Assembly (NCBI GenBank): GCA_016711225.1
Contig: JADJTK010000015.1
Location: 89,602 to 153,601, forward strand
Reading direction: 5' to 3'
Length of the DNA stretch: 64,000 nt
Origin: Opitutaceae bacterium
GTDB taxonomy: Bacteria; Verrucomicrobiota; Verrucomicrobiia; Opitutales; Opitutaceae
Every line of letters starts with the position of its first letter. Positions within the stretch are counted from its first letter, which is position 1. Shown in pieces: positions 26,998 through 36,441 of the stretch. Made by a program: the position numbers and the translations under genes. The notes under the pieces are model-generated. The model searched no databases and was not told the origin of the DNA. It saw nothing but the letters and a program-made list of their open reading frames with translations.

Positions 26998-27031
26998 ATT
27001 TGCGACCTGTCTCTTCCCTGACCTGTCCCTA
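26998..27031. repeat. Two adjacent degenerate repeat end motifs
   Basis: ATTTGCGACCTGTCTCTT and CCTGACCTGTCCCTA occur back to back. Both are variants of the ATTTCTGACCTGTCCCT end of the interspersed repeat. Confidence 0.55.
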
Positions 27032-27040
27032 CTCCCCTTC

Positions 27041-27454
27041 CTAAGAACCCGATGTCTTGTAGCTTTTCTCCTCAAACCTAAGCGCCGAATATCGGACTTT
27101 CGTCCCCACCACCCTAAACTGAAGTCTCACTACTCGTTCGACCAAGTCATACCCTGCCTGCGAGCCCATTCTATACACAGCCTCACCAACTTCGTCGTTT
27201 ATGGTAACTTCCCATCCATCAACATAAAATCGCTCGCCGTCTCTATTCAACCGTCCACTCATGGACTCTCGCTTTTCCAGGATTTCAGGATCTACCTTTC
27301 GAACGTCCCTTTCTCGTCCTTCAGTCGCCAGCACTACGCACGCGCGAAATGCAGGCAAAAAGAAACGCATATCCTTCTCACCCTCCGCCTGAACACAACC
27401 CAGCATAACGCAATAACCAACGAGCAGTACACGACACGTTGAGGTCAGCTTCAT
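27041..27454 (-). CDS. Small exported protein of unknown function
   Basis: The ATG at 27454 gives 137 residues with a signal peptide (STCRVLLVGYCVMLGCVQA). MLGC could be a weak lipobox, which would make it a lipoprotein. The rest (RESMSGRLNRDGERFYVDGW and a following beta-rich segment) has no recognised family. Base composition is clearly less GC-rich than neighbours, which hints at transfer. It lies between repeat end motifs. Confidence 0.55.
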   Translation of the reverse strand: MKLTSTCRVLLVGYCVMLGCVQAEGEKDMRFFLPAFRACVVLATEGRERDVRKVDPEILEKRESMSGRLNRDGERFYVDGWEVTINDEVGEAVYRMGSQAGYDLVERVVRLQFRVVGTKVRYSALRFEEKSYKTSGS

Positions 27455-27732
27455 TTTCAAGGTTCCGCTATCACATTCTGAATCTGAAAACACAACAAGG
27501 CATGAATCAACTTTTGACCGAATCCAGCCGCGACCACGGTTGCGCGATCGGCGTTGGGGGAAGTGCTTCGATTCATTGAACGGCAGCGTAGTTGGGCATT
27601 TGGTGCAGGCAAGCGACGAACGAACGGGGGCCGGGCCAGATGCGGCCGTTCCATACACGACAGGCTCGTCGTCGCTCGTGTCGTCAGCCCCGCCCTCCGA
27701 TGGAAACCAGGGGCAGGTATCGCCACCGGACG

Positions 27733-27750
27733 GATTTCTGACCTGTCCCT
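27733..27750. repeat. Solo end motif of the interspersed repeat
   Basis: GATTTCTGACCTGTCCCT, the most distal copy of the motif. It marks the downstream limit of the repeat-rich region, just before the aldehyde dehydrogenase gene end. Confidence 0.6.
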
Positions 27751-27860
27751 TCTTTCGGCTCCTTCTTTCGGCTCCGGTGAAAGTCCTTCCGCTCGACTCC
27801 CGTTCCAAAAATGGCGTAGCCATTTTGATTAGCAGCCGGCGGACGAAGTCCGACAGGCTG

Positions 27861-29438
27861 CTAGAGGATGACTTTCGTCGAGAAGAAGTTCGATGTGCCC
27901 TTCGACAGGATCTCCTGCGCGAGGTCCACATTGGCGGGAGTCTTCTTCACCGCGACCATGCTGCGAATCGAGAAGCATCGCAGCGCGTCCGAGATCGACA
28001 GGGTGCCCTCGGCCGAGTCCTTGCGCCCGGTGAAGGGAAACACGTCGGGGCCACGCTGACACTGGCTGTTGAGGTTGAGCCGACACTGGAGCTGGGCGGT
28101 GTGGTCGATCCACCAGCCAGCGACGTCCGCGCTGGCGGTGAAAAGCGCGAGCTGCTGGCCGACGTCCGCATTGCTCAGGTAATCGAGCACCGCCATGCGG
28201 TCGGTCCATTCGCCGATGGGGACAACGGGGCCGAACTGCTCGACCTTGGCGATCTCCATCGCGGTGGTCACCTGGTCGATGACCGCCGGGATCATCAGGG
28301 TGCTGCCCGCCACGGTCCGGCCATCAAGACCCGGGGACACAAGTCGAGCACCTGCGGCAAGGGCGCCGGCCAGGAGGCTCTGCAAGCGGGCAACCTCCTC
28401 CGGCGATGGCATCGGGGTGATACTCACCGCGGGGTCGAAGGCATTGCCGGCCACGAGCTTGTTGACCCGCTCGACGTATTTCTGGGTGAACGCCTCGCGC
28501 ACCTCGCCGTGCACCAGGATCATCTTGATCGCGGTGCAGCGTTGGCCGTTGTAGCTGAGCGAACCGGCGACGCACTCGGCGGCGGCCAGGTCGAGATCGG
28601 CGTCGGGGCAGATGATCGCGACGTTCTTGGCTTCGAGTCCGAGGACGCAACGAAGGCGGTTCGGCTTTGGGTGCGGAGCGCGGATACGGCGCGAGGCTGC
28701 CGCCGACCCGATGAAGGCGAGCACATTGATGTCACCGCTCTCCATCAGGGGTGGGATGATCGTAGCGCCCTTGCCGTTGATCGTATTGATCACGCCGGCG
28801 GGGAAACTGCGCTGGAAATCCTCGATCAGCAGCTGGAGCGTGAGGGCGCCAAAGCGCGCGCCTTTGATCAGGACCGTGTTGCCCATGATCAGGGCCGGAA
28901 CCAGCAGGCAGAAGGTCTCGTTGATCGGGTAGTTGTACGGCCCCATTACGAGACACACGCCGAGGGGCGAACGGCGGATCTGCGCCATGAACCCGTCGGC
29001 CTTCTTGATGACGTTGCTTTGCTCCTCCATCTCCTTGTAGGCGGCGATGGTGAGGTCGATGTACTCGATCGTGCGGGTGATCTCCTTTTCCGCGTCCTTG
29101 TAGGGCTTCGCGATCTCAAAACAGAGCATCGTCGCGAGCTCCTTCACCTTGGCCCGCATCCCGGCGACAAACTGCTCCATCGCGGCGATACGTTCGTTGG
29201 GATGGCTGGTGGGCCAGGCTCCGAGGCCGTTGTTCCACGCCTTCTTGGCCGCGGCCAGGGCAGCGAGCACCTCGGGCGTGGAGAGGGAAGCCAGGTCTCC
29301 GAGATGCACCTGCATCGGGGACTCGATGCCGGTCATGACCCCGGTCCAGTGGCGGATCTCGCCATCGACAAGGTAGGCGGCTCCATTGACGGCCGGAATG
29401 GAGGGAGAAGAGAAGGCACTGGGGTTGTTAGTGATCAT
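27861..29438 (-). CDS. Aldehyde dehydrogenase, NADP-dependent glyceraldehyde-3-phosphate dehydrogenase-like
   Basis: The 525-residue protein belongs to the ALDH superfamily and resembles the non-phosphorylating GapN group. VMGPYNYPINETFCLLVPAL is the N-terminal nucleotide-binding hallmark. The general-base glutamate is in LGLEAKN and the catalytic cysteine in SYNGQRCTAIK. FGPVVPIGEW is typical of the C-terminal half. GapN would oxidise glyceraldehyde 3-phosphate to 3-phosphoglycerate while making NADPH. The ATG at 29438 is used; an upstream one at 29540 adds a non-conserved leader. No operon partner is seen. Confidence 0.85.
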   Translation of the reverse strand: MITNNPSAFSSPSIPAVNGAAYLVDGEIRHWTGVMTGIESPMQVHLGDLASLSTPEVLAALAAAKKAWNNGLGAWPTSHPNERIAAMEQFVAGMRAKVKELATMLCFEIAKPYKDAEKEITRTIEYIDLTIAAYKEMEEQSNVIKKADGFMAQIRRSPLGVCLVMGPYNYPINETFCLLVPALIMGNTVLIKGARFGALTLQLLIEDFQRSFPAGVINTINGKGATIIPPLMESGDINVLAFIGSAAASRRIRAPHPKPNRLRCVLGLEAKNVAIICPDADLDLAAAECVAGSLSYNGQRCTAIKMILVHGEVREAFTQKYVERVNKLVAGNAFDPAVSITPMPSPEEVARLQSLLAGALAAGARLVSPGLDGRTVAGSTLMIPAVIDQVTTAMEIAKVEQFGPVVPIGEWTDRMAVLDYLSNADVGQQLALFTASADVAGWWIDHTAQLQCRLNLNSQCQRGPDVFPFTGRKDSAEGTLSISDALRCFSIRSMVAVKKTPANVDLAQEILSKGTSNFFSTKVIL

Positions 29439-29540
29439 CTGGTGCTGGGGTTGAGCGAGGGCGCGATTCGTTCGTGGGCTGAGCTCGGTCCGCAGGATCG
29501 GCCGGTTGGCGAATTTCCAAGGAGGAAGGGTTTCGACCAT

Positions 29541-30027
29541 CGCGTACCGACCATCTCAAACAGCAACCTCTGCGGCACGCAACTCCAAGGGCGTGCCCCC
29601 GCAATGCCGCCTTGGTGACCGTACGGGATTGGGGATTCCAGTGCCGGCCCCGACTCCCGTTCCGAGAAGCCCGCGCTTCCCCGGACCAATCGTAGCCCCC
29701 GTCCCCGCGTCCCGCTTCCGGGACGGCGCTTTCCCAGCGGTGCGGCCAGGGCCAAGGGCCGCCGCCACTCCTTCAGGCCTATCTCGTTGGTTAAAAGCCG
29801 CTAACGCTTCCTAACCGGCTCTGGCACAGGCCTTGCGTTACAGCAGGCGTGCACCGCGAGCCCATCCCTCACCAAGCCTCCACTCTGGCACCAGAAATTG
29901 GGCTCTGATTGTGCGTCCCTGCGTTCCCCGCTTCACCGCTCGGTCGCCCCGCCCTGACTGTTGATCACGACTACTGACTACCGATTCCCTGCGCTCCCTT
30001 GTCCTTACTTCGACGACACATCCATCC
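29541..30027. other. Intergenic region upstream of the TPR/permease operon
   Basis: About 490 bp between divergently read genes, with no plausible coding frame. It holds a strong sigma-54 promoter candidate at 29822-29836, preceded by a less GC-rich patch (29785-29820: GGTTAAAAGCCGCTAACGCT). No obvious enhancer dyad is seen, though 180 bp of leader remain before the first gene. Confidence 0.5.
29822..29836 (+). promoter_or_regulatory. Sigma-54 (RpoN) -24/-12 promoter candidate
   Basis: TGGCACAGGCCTTGC has the full TGGCAC-N5-TTGC arrangement, with GG at 29823-29824 and GC at 29835-29836 and the required 10-nt gap. Transcription would start near 29848 and read the TPR gene at 30028 and the two permeases. 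If real, expression depends on an ATP-driven enhancer-binding activator, which is not encoded in the window. Confidence 0.6.
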
Positions 30028-30903
30028 ATGCCCGCCCTGCGCCCTACCCTCCTCGCCGTGCTCCTTTCTTCGACCTGCATCGGCCAGACCGCCGCCGACC
30101 CGGCCGAGCTCGCAGCGGCATGCGACCTCTTCGATTCGGGCCAGCTAACCAAAGCGCACGCGACCTTCTCCACCCTCGCCGCTGCCGACCCCGCCCTTGC
30201 GGAGGCCCAGCGCTATCTGGGGTGGATCGCCCTGCGCCGTAACGACCCTACGGCCGCCGTGAAGCACCTCGAGCGCGCCTGCGCACTCGATCCGTCGTCG
30301 AGCACCTACGCCCAACAACTTGGCGACGCCTACGGCCTCGCGGCCAACAAGGCCGGCTTGCTTTCGAAGATGGGCTGGGCCCGCAAGTGTAAGGCCGCCT
30401 TCGAACGCGCCATCGCCCTGGACCCGAAGAATGTCGACGCCCGCTGGGCACTCATGGAGTACTTCAAGCAGGCACCGGGTATTGCCGGTGGCAGCTTCGC
30501 CCTCGCGCACGCCCAGGCCGAGGCGATCATCGCGCTCAACCCGAGTACCGGCCGTTTCGCCAAGGCCGGCGTGCTCGCGGCCGAAGGCAAGAGTGACGAA
30601 GCCTTCGCCCTCTATGACGGCATCCTCACCGCCGAGACAGGCGACTACGCCGCGCTCAGCCAATTCGGCCAACTCTGCAACCTCACCGGGAAGCGTTGCG
30701 CCGACGGAATTGTGGCGCTCCAGAAATGCCTCACCCTGCCACCGCCCCGGCATGACACGCGCCACGTGGCCGTTCATGGCATCATCGGCCGGCTGCATGA
30801 GATCCTCGGCGACAAAGCGGCCGCCCGAGCCGCCTACCAAGCCGCCCTCGCGCTCGACCCGCACTTCGCCCCCGCCACCGAAGCCCTCGCAAAGTTGAAG
30901 TGA
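30028..30903 (+). CDS. Exported TPR-repeat protein
   Basis: The 291-residue protein has a signal peptide (LRPTLLAVLLSSTCIGQTA) and several tetratricopeptide repeats, for example AEAQRYLGWIALRRNDPTAA, KAAFERAIALDPKNVDARW and AAYQAALALDPHFAPA. It is a periplasmic scaffold-type protein and probably binds partner proteins. It lies 107 bp upstream of two FtsX-like permease genes and shares the sigma-54 candidate promoter, so a role linked to them is possible. Confidence 0.8.
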   Translation: MPALRPTLLAVLLSSTCIGQTAADPAELAAACDLFDSGQLTKAHATFSTLAAADPALAEAQRYLGWIALRRNDPTAAVKHLERACALDPSSSTYAQQLGDAYGLAANKAGLLSKMGWARKCKAAFERAIALDPKNVDARWALMEYFKQAPGIAGGSFALAHAQAEAIIALNPSTGRFAKAGVLAAEGKSDEAFALYDGILTAETGDYAALSQFGQLCNLTGKRCADGIVALQKCLTLPPPRHDTRHVAVHGIIGRLHEILGDKAAARAAYQAALALDPHFAPATEALAKLK

Positions 30904-31010
30904 ATCAACTCGGGCTTCTCCACCGCCTCACCCACCGCCCTCCGCCCCCCGGTCACTCGTAACTTGTTACTTGAAACCTGTTACTTGGAACCTCCGCCCT
31001 CCCCGTCGCC

Positions 31011-33464
31011 ATGCTCCTAGATTTCCGCTACGCACTCCGCCAGCTCGCCAAATCGCCCGGCTACGCCGCCGTCGTCGTGCTCACCCTGGCCTTCGGCATC
31101 GCCGTCAACACGACGATCTTCGGCATGATCGGCGCGTTCTTCCTCCAGCGCCTGCCCGTGCCCGAGTCAGACCGGCTCGTACTCCTGCTCCAGCGTAGCC
31201 AAGCTTGGAACGCCCCGCACTCGGTCTCCTTCCCCGATTTCAAGGACTACCGCGAGCGCCTGCGCGGGGTGGAGACACTCATCGCTTACATGCCCATGCC
31301 GGCCCATCTCTCCCCCGGCACAGGGGCCCCGCAGCGCGCCTGGCTTGAGGTGGTCACCCCTAATGCCTACGACGCCCTCGGGGTCACCGCGCTGCACGGC
31401 CGCATGCTCCTACCCTCCGACGGCGAGTCCGCCGGCGCCGCCCCCGTCATCGTCCTCACCTACTCGTGCTGGACCCAGCGTTTCGGTTCCGACCCGGCGG
31501 TGGTCGGCCGCACCATTCGCCTCAACAACCACCCCTTCACCGTCGTCGGCGTCGCCACGGAAAAGTTCACCGGCCTCTCCCCCTTCATGGCCGTGCACGG
31601 CTTTGTCCCCACCGGGGCGCTCGACAGCCTCAAGACCAACGGCGCCGGTTTCCTCGAATGGCGCAACGCCTCGATGTGGCGGGTGCTGGGCAAGATGCGC
31701 CCCGAAGCCACCCTCGACTCCGTCCGCGCCGAGGCCGAGGTGATCACACGCCAACTCGCCCAGGAGTACCCCGACAGCCACCTGGACGTGAGCTCGACGG
31801 TGATCCCCGAGCACCGCGGCCGCCCCGACCCCTCGGTCGCCGATTACCTGCCGGTCTTCGCCGCCCTCTTCCTCGGGCAGGTCATCCTTGTCCTGGGCAT
31901 CGCCTGCGCGAATGTCGCCAATCTGATGTTCGCCCGGGCTGCGACGCGCCAGAAGGAGCTCACCGTGCGCGCGGCTCTCGGGGCCAACCGTGCCCGCCTC
32001 GTGCGCCAGATGCTCCTCGAGAGCCTGGTGCTCGCCGCCATCGCCGGAGTCGTCGGCTGGCTGTTGGCAGACTGGTCGGCGCCGTTGTTCGCCCGCCTCT
32101 CCGCCCAAGGGGACATCCCGGTCAATACGAACCCCGGCTCACTCTGGCCCCAACGGCTCTTCACCGTCGTCATCTCCCTGGCCGCCGGCATCGGCAGCGG
32201 CCTGCTGCCCGCCTTGCGCGCTTCGCGCATCGATCTGTCGTCGCAACTCAAGGAAGGAGCGGGCGCCGGCGCCGCCCCCGGCCGCCACCGCCTGCGCGAC
32301 ATGTTCGTCATCAACCAGGTCGTGTTCTCGTTGGTCGTGCTCGTATTCGCCGGACTCTTCACCCGGAGTCTCCACCGTGCGCGTACCGTCGACATCGGCT
32401 TCCGCCACGAACGCCTGCTGCTCGCCTCCTTCGACCTCTCGCTCCAGGGCTACCCCGAAGAAAAGGCCCGCCTCTTCTGCCAGCAGGCCCTCGAACGCGC
32501 CCGCGCCCTCCCCGGCGTGGAGGAAGCCACGCTGACGAGCTTCGTTCCCTTCGACTACAACCTCAGCCTGCGCGACATCTTCCCGGTGGACGCAACCCTA
32601 CCGTCCACCCAAACCGCCGTCAGCGTCGGTTACGCCACCGTCGCTCCGGGTTACGAAGCCATGCTCGGCCTGCGCGCTTTGGCCGGGCGCGCCCTCGCCG
32701 ATAGCGACACCGCCACCACCGCCCCGGTGGCGGTGATCAACGCCGCCTTGGCCGAACGGTGCTGGCCTGGCCGTGACGCGCTCGGTCGCCGCTTCCGTCC
32801 CTGGAAGGATGGCCCGCTCATCGAGGTCGTCGGCATTGTGGCCACCACCAAGTCGATGATGCTCTCCGAGGCGCCACGGCCGTTCTATTACACCCCGCTT
32901 GGCCAAAAATTCGACGGCTCAGCCAACCTGCTGGTACGGGCCAAGGGCGACCCCGCCGCGCTGGCCAACTCCCTGCGAACCAGCCTCGGCGAGCTCGATC
33001 CCCACCTCCCCATCTACGGCGTGCGCACGATGGAAGAGCTGATGGCCAACAGCATCTTTGCCTTCATGCCGCTGCGCATGGGCGCCGTGCTCGCCGCTGT
33101 GCAAGGCGTGATCGGACTCGGTCTGGCGGTGCTGGGCCTGTATGCTGTGGTCTCCTTCGGTGTGACCCAACGCGCCCGCGAACTCGGCATCCGCATGGCT
33201 CTGGGCGCCACCGGGGGCACCCTGGTGCGGGAGGTCGTGCGTTCCGGCATGAAACTCGCGCTCAAGGGTGCCGCCACCGGACTGGTCTTTTCCGTCGTCC
33301 TGGGCTTCGCCCTCTCGAAAGTGCTCTTCGGTATGCAACCGGTCGATCCGCTCACGCTCGTCGGTGGCACCGTGCTGTTGCTCGCCGTCGCCACCTTCGC
33401 CTGCTGGCTGCCCGCCCGCCGCGCCACCCGCATCGACCCCGCCATCGTGCTGCGGACCGAGTAG
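31011..33464 (+). CDS. FtsX-like ABC transporter permease (ADOP type), copy 1
   Basis: The 817-residue inner-membrane protein contains a duplicated MacB-type core: N-terminal helix (SPGYAAVVVLTLAFGIAVN), a MacB periplasmic domain, helices near 285-310 (LFLGQVILVLGIACANVANL) with ARAATRQKELTVRAALGANR, and a second FtsX domain near the end (RARELGIRMALGATGG). This is the layout of the permeases called ADOP, common in Acidobacteria and Verrucomicrobia. They lack a fused ATPase, and no MacB-like ATPase is nearby. Probable role is ATP-driven export or mechanotransmission; substrate unknown. Confidence 0.88.
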   Translation: MLLDFRYALRQLAKSPGYAAVVVLTLAFGIAVNTTIFGMIGAFFLQRLPVPESDRLVLLLQRSQAWNAPHSVSFPDFKDYRERLRGVETLIAYMPMPAHLSPGTGAPQRAWLEVVTPNAYDALGVTALHGRMLLPSDGESAGAAPVIVLTYSCWTQRFGSDPAVVGRTIRLNNHPFTVVGVATEKFTGLSPFMAVHGFVPTGALDSLKTNGAGFLEWRNASMWRVLGKMRPEATLDSVRAEAEVITRQLAQEYPDSHLDVSSTVIPEHRGRPDPSVADYLPVFAALFLGQVILVLGIACANVANLMFARAATRQKELTVRAALGANRARLVRQMLLESLVLAAIAGVVGWLLADWSAPLFARLSAQGDIPVNTNPGSLWPQRLFTVVISLAAGIGSGLLPALRASRIDLSSQLKEGAGAGAAPGRHRLRDMFVINQVVFSLVVLVFAGLFTRSLHRARTVDIGFRHERLLLASFDLSLQGYPEEKARLFCQQALERARALPGVEEATLTSFVPFDYNLSLRDIFPVDATLPSTQTAVSVGYATVAPGYEAMLGLRALAGRALADSDTATTAPVAVINAALAERCWPGRDALGRRFRPWKDGPLIEVVGIVATTKSMMLSEAPRPFYYTPLGQKFDGSANLLVRAKGDPAALANSLRTSLGELDPHLPIYGVRTMEELMANSIFAFMPLRMGAVLAAVQGVIGLGLAVLGLYAVVSFGVTQRARELGIRMALGATGGTLVREVVRSGMKLALKGAATGLVFSVVLGFALSKVLFGMQPVDPLTLVGGTVLLLAVATFACWLPARRATRIDPAIVLRTE

Positions 33465-33770
33465 CCCCGAGAAGTATCAAGTTCCAAGGATCAAGTACCA
33501 AGGAGGGAAACCTCCAAACGCCAAGGCGCCAAAGGCCAAAACCACCCCAAGGGCCAACTGGCCACCGCTCCGCCGCTTGCTCCTTGTTCCTTGGTCCTTC
33601 GCTCCCGCCTCCCCCTCCGCCTCCGATAGTTGTCACTCGGTCCCTGTCAGTTGGCTCTTCCGCCCCTCCCTCCTCCAGCCCTTGTCACTTGGTCCTTGTC
33701 ACTTGAGTTTTGTTACTTGGCCCTTCCGTCCTACTCACGACTCGCTCCCCGCTACTCACTACTTCGTGCC

Positions 33771-36199
33771 ATGCTCCACGACCTTCGCATCGCCCTGCGC
33801 TCGCTCGCCAAAACGCCGGGATTCGTCGCGGTCGTCGCTCTCACCCTCGCCCTCGGCATCGGGACCACCACGACGGTGTTCTGCTGGCTGCAAAGCGTCT
33901 GGCTCAACCCATTGCCCGGCGTGGCCCGACAGTCCGAGGTGCGCGTCCTGGCCACCGCCCACGGTGGCGCGCTCTGGCATACTGTGTCCCCTCCGGACCT
34001 GCGCGACGCCCGCGAACTGAAAGACGTGATCGCCGGCATCATCGGTTCGCAGATGACACCCGCCTGCCTCACCGTCGACGGCAAGCCCGAGTGGATCTAC
34101 GGCCAGATCGCCACCGCCAACTACTTCGAGGTGCTCGGCGTGCGCGCCCTCCACGGCCGCACCTTCCTGCCTGAGGAGGACCGCCTTCCGGGCGGCAACA
34201 ACGTGCTCGTGCTCGGCGAGGCCTACTGGCGCCGCCGCTTTGCCGCCGACCCCGCCATCATCGGCCGCCAGGTGGAGATCAACCGCCATGCCTTCACCAT
34301 CGTCGGCATCGTCCCCGCAGCCTTCCGCGGCACCATGAGCGGCCTCGTTTTTGATTTCTGGGCACCGGTGAGCATGCACCACGAAGTGGCCAACTTCGGT
34401 TCGCTCGACAACCGCTGGGACCGCTGGCTGCACACGCAGGCCCGCCTCGCCCCCGGCGTGGACGAACGTCAGGCCCAGGCCGCCCTCGACACCCTCTCCA
34501 CGCGCCTCACCACCGCCTACCCCGACAGCAACGACCAGATCCGGCTGCGCCTGCTCACCTTCGCCCAGGCGCCCTACGGCGTGCAGCCGGTGCTGCTCCC
34601 GGCCCTGCGTATCCTCCTCATCGTCTGCTTTGGCGTTCTGCTCATCGTCGCCGCCAACGTCGCAAATCTCCTCCTTGCCCGCGCCTCGGCTCGCCAGCGG
34701 GAGATCGGTATCCGCCTAGCGGTGGGTGCCAGCCGCACCCAACTCGTCCGCCTGCTACTGGCCGAGAGCCTCTGCCTGAGCGTGGTCGGCGGAGCGGCCG
34801 GAGTGCTGCTCGCCTCCTGGCTGATCGATCTGCTGGGGCGTTGGATGCCGCCCACCCATCTGCCCATCGGCATCGAAGCCTCGCTCAACCTGCCCACAGT
34901 CGCCTTCGCCGGCGGGCTCTCGCTGGTCACCGGATTGGTGTTCGGTCTGGTGCCCGCCCTGCAATCCACCCGGCCCGACCTCAACCGCACTCTCAAGGAG
35001 GGCGGTCGCGGCGCCGGGGCGGGCGCCGGTCATCACACGTTGCGCCGCCTGCTCGTGGTCACCGAGATCGCCCTGGCGCTGATGCTGTTGATCAGCTCCG
35101 CGCTCTGTATTCGGAGCGTTCAGCAGGCCGAGCGCGCCGACCTCGGCATGGACCCTTCCAACGTGCTCCTAGCCGGCCTGCGCATCGGCATGCACGGCTA
35201 CACCGAGGACACCGGCAAAGTCTTCTACGCCCGCCTGCAACAACGCCTCGCCTCGCTCCCAGGCGTGGTCGACGCCGCCCTCTCCAGCACCTTCCCGCTC
35301 GGGCTGGAGCGTAGCGGCAGTCGCAGCTTCGTACCCGAAGGTTATGTCCCCCGTGCCAACGACGACCTGAGCATCCCCTACGCGATCGTCTCGCCCCGCT
35401 ATTTCTCCACGATGAAGATCCCGCTGCTCGACGGCCGCGACTTCAACGATCTCGACGACGAGAAGGCTCTGCCGGTGGCGATCATCAACGAGGTATTGGC
35501 CAAGCGCTTCTGGCCCGGCCTCGATCCGATCGGACGGAAATTCCGCTGCGGCCAGCGCGACCTCACGGTGATTGCCGTCACCAAAACGGGAAAACACTAC
35601 ACCATCGGCGAAGCCCCGCAGCCGTTCTTCTATACGCCCTACGGCCAGGGCGTCTGGGATCTCAACCTTGGGCTCTGTGTGCGCACCATCGGGGATCCCG
35701 CCGGCTTGGTGGCCGCCCTGCGCAGGAGATCCATCAACTCGACCCGGCCGTGGAGATCTGGGCCGCCTTGCCCATGACCGACTACATGAAGGCGGCGTTC
35801 ATCGCCCCTGTTTTCGCCATGCGCCTGCTGCTCGGGCTAGGCGCGATCGCGCTCGTGCTGGCGGCGATGGGCGTCTACGCGGTCATGGCGTATTCGGTGT
35901 CACAACGTCGGCCGGAATTCGGCGTGCGCATGGCGCTCGGCGCCGCCGCCGGCGACATCCTGCGACTGGTCCTGCGGCAAGGGCTGGCGCTTGCCGCCCT
36001 GGGCATCGCCGCCGGGCTGGTGCTCTCGGTGGGCGTCACACGCCTGTTGGCGGGGCTGCTCTACGGGGTGAGCCCGTTCGACCCGGTGACATTTGCCGGA
36101 GTGCCGCTGTTGCTCACGGCAATCGCCGTGCTCGCCGCCTGGTTGCCCGCGCGCCGGGCCACGCGGGTCGATCCGAGCGAAGCCCTGCGCAACGAGTGA
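33771..36199 (+). CDS. FtsX-like ABC transporter permease (ADOP type), copy 2, frame broken near 35722
   Basis: A paralogue of the preceding gene, with the same layout: MLHDLRIALRSLAKTPGF, helix and ALGIGTTTTVF, then NVANLLLARASARQREIGIR and a C-terminal FtsX domain (RRPEFGVRMALGAAAGDILR). The frame from 33771 runs out at 35777, but homology moves to the next frame at about 35722 (AALR then EIHQLDPAVEIW), so a single base is missing. Repaired length is about 809 residues. The 300-bp gap before it holds short low-complexity repeats of the words CTTGTCACTTGGTCCTTG. Confidence 0.85.
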
Positions 36200-36441
36200 G
36201 GGAGCGGAATCGGCACAGGGATTTTCGATTTGGGATTGCCGATTCTCGATTTCACACCGGCCCCCTCATTCTCTCCCGGTCGTTGCGACGTTCGCCAGAA
36301 CGATCCCGCCAGCCGCCGCTCCGCTGCCCTCGGCTCCCCGCCCCGGCATCCCAATTTCTCACACATATTTGTCCCTGACTCGCCCCACCACCGAGCAAAA
36401 CCTCATGGTGCTAGGCCGACCCGCTCCGCCACGCGCCAAAG

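Noticed and set aside
27540..29618. A 692-codon plus-strand open frame opposite the aldehyde dehydrogenase
   Set aside because: The opposite strand encodes a complete ALDH with catalytic residues. This frame's translation is rich in Arg, Gly and His with no motif.
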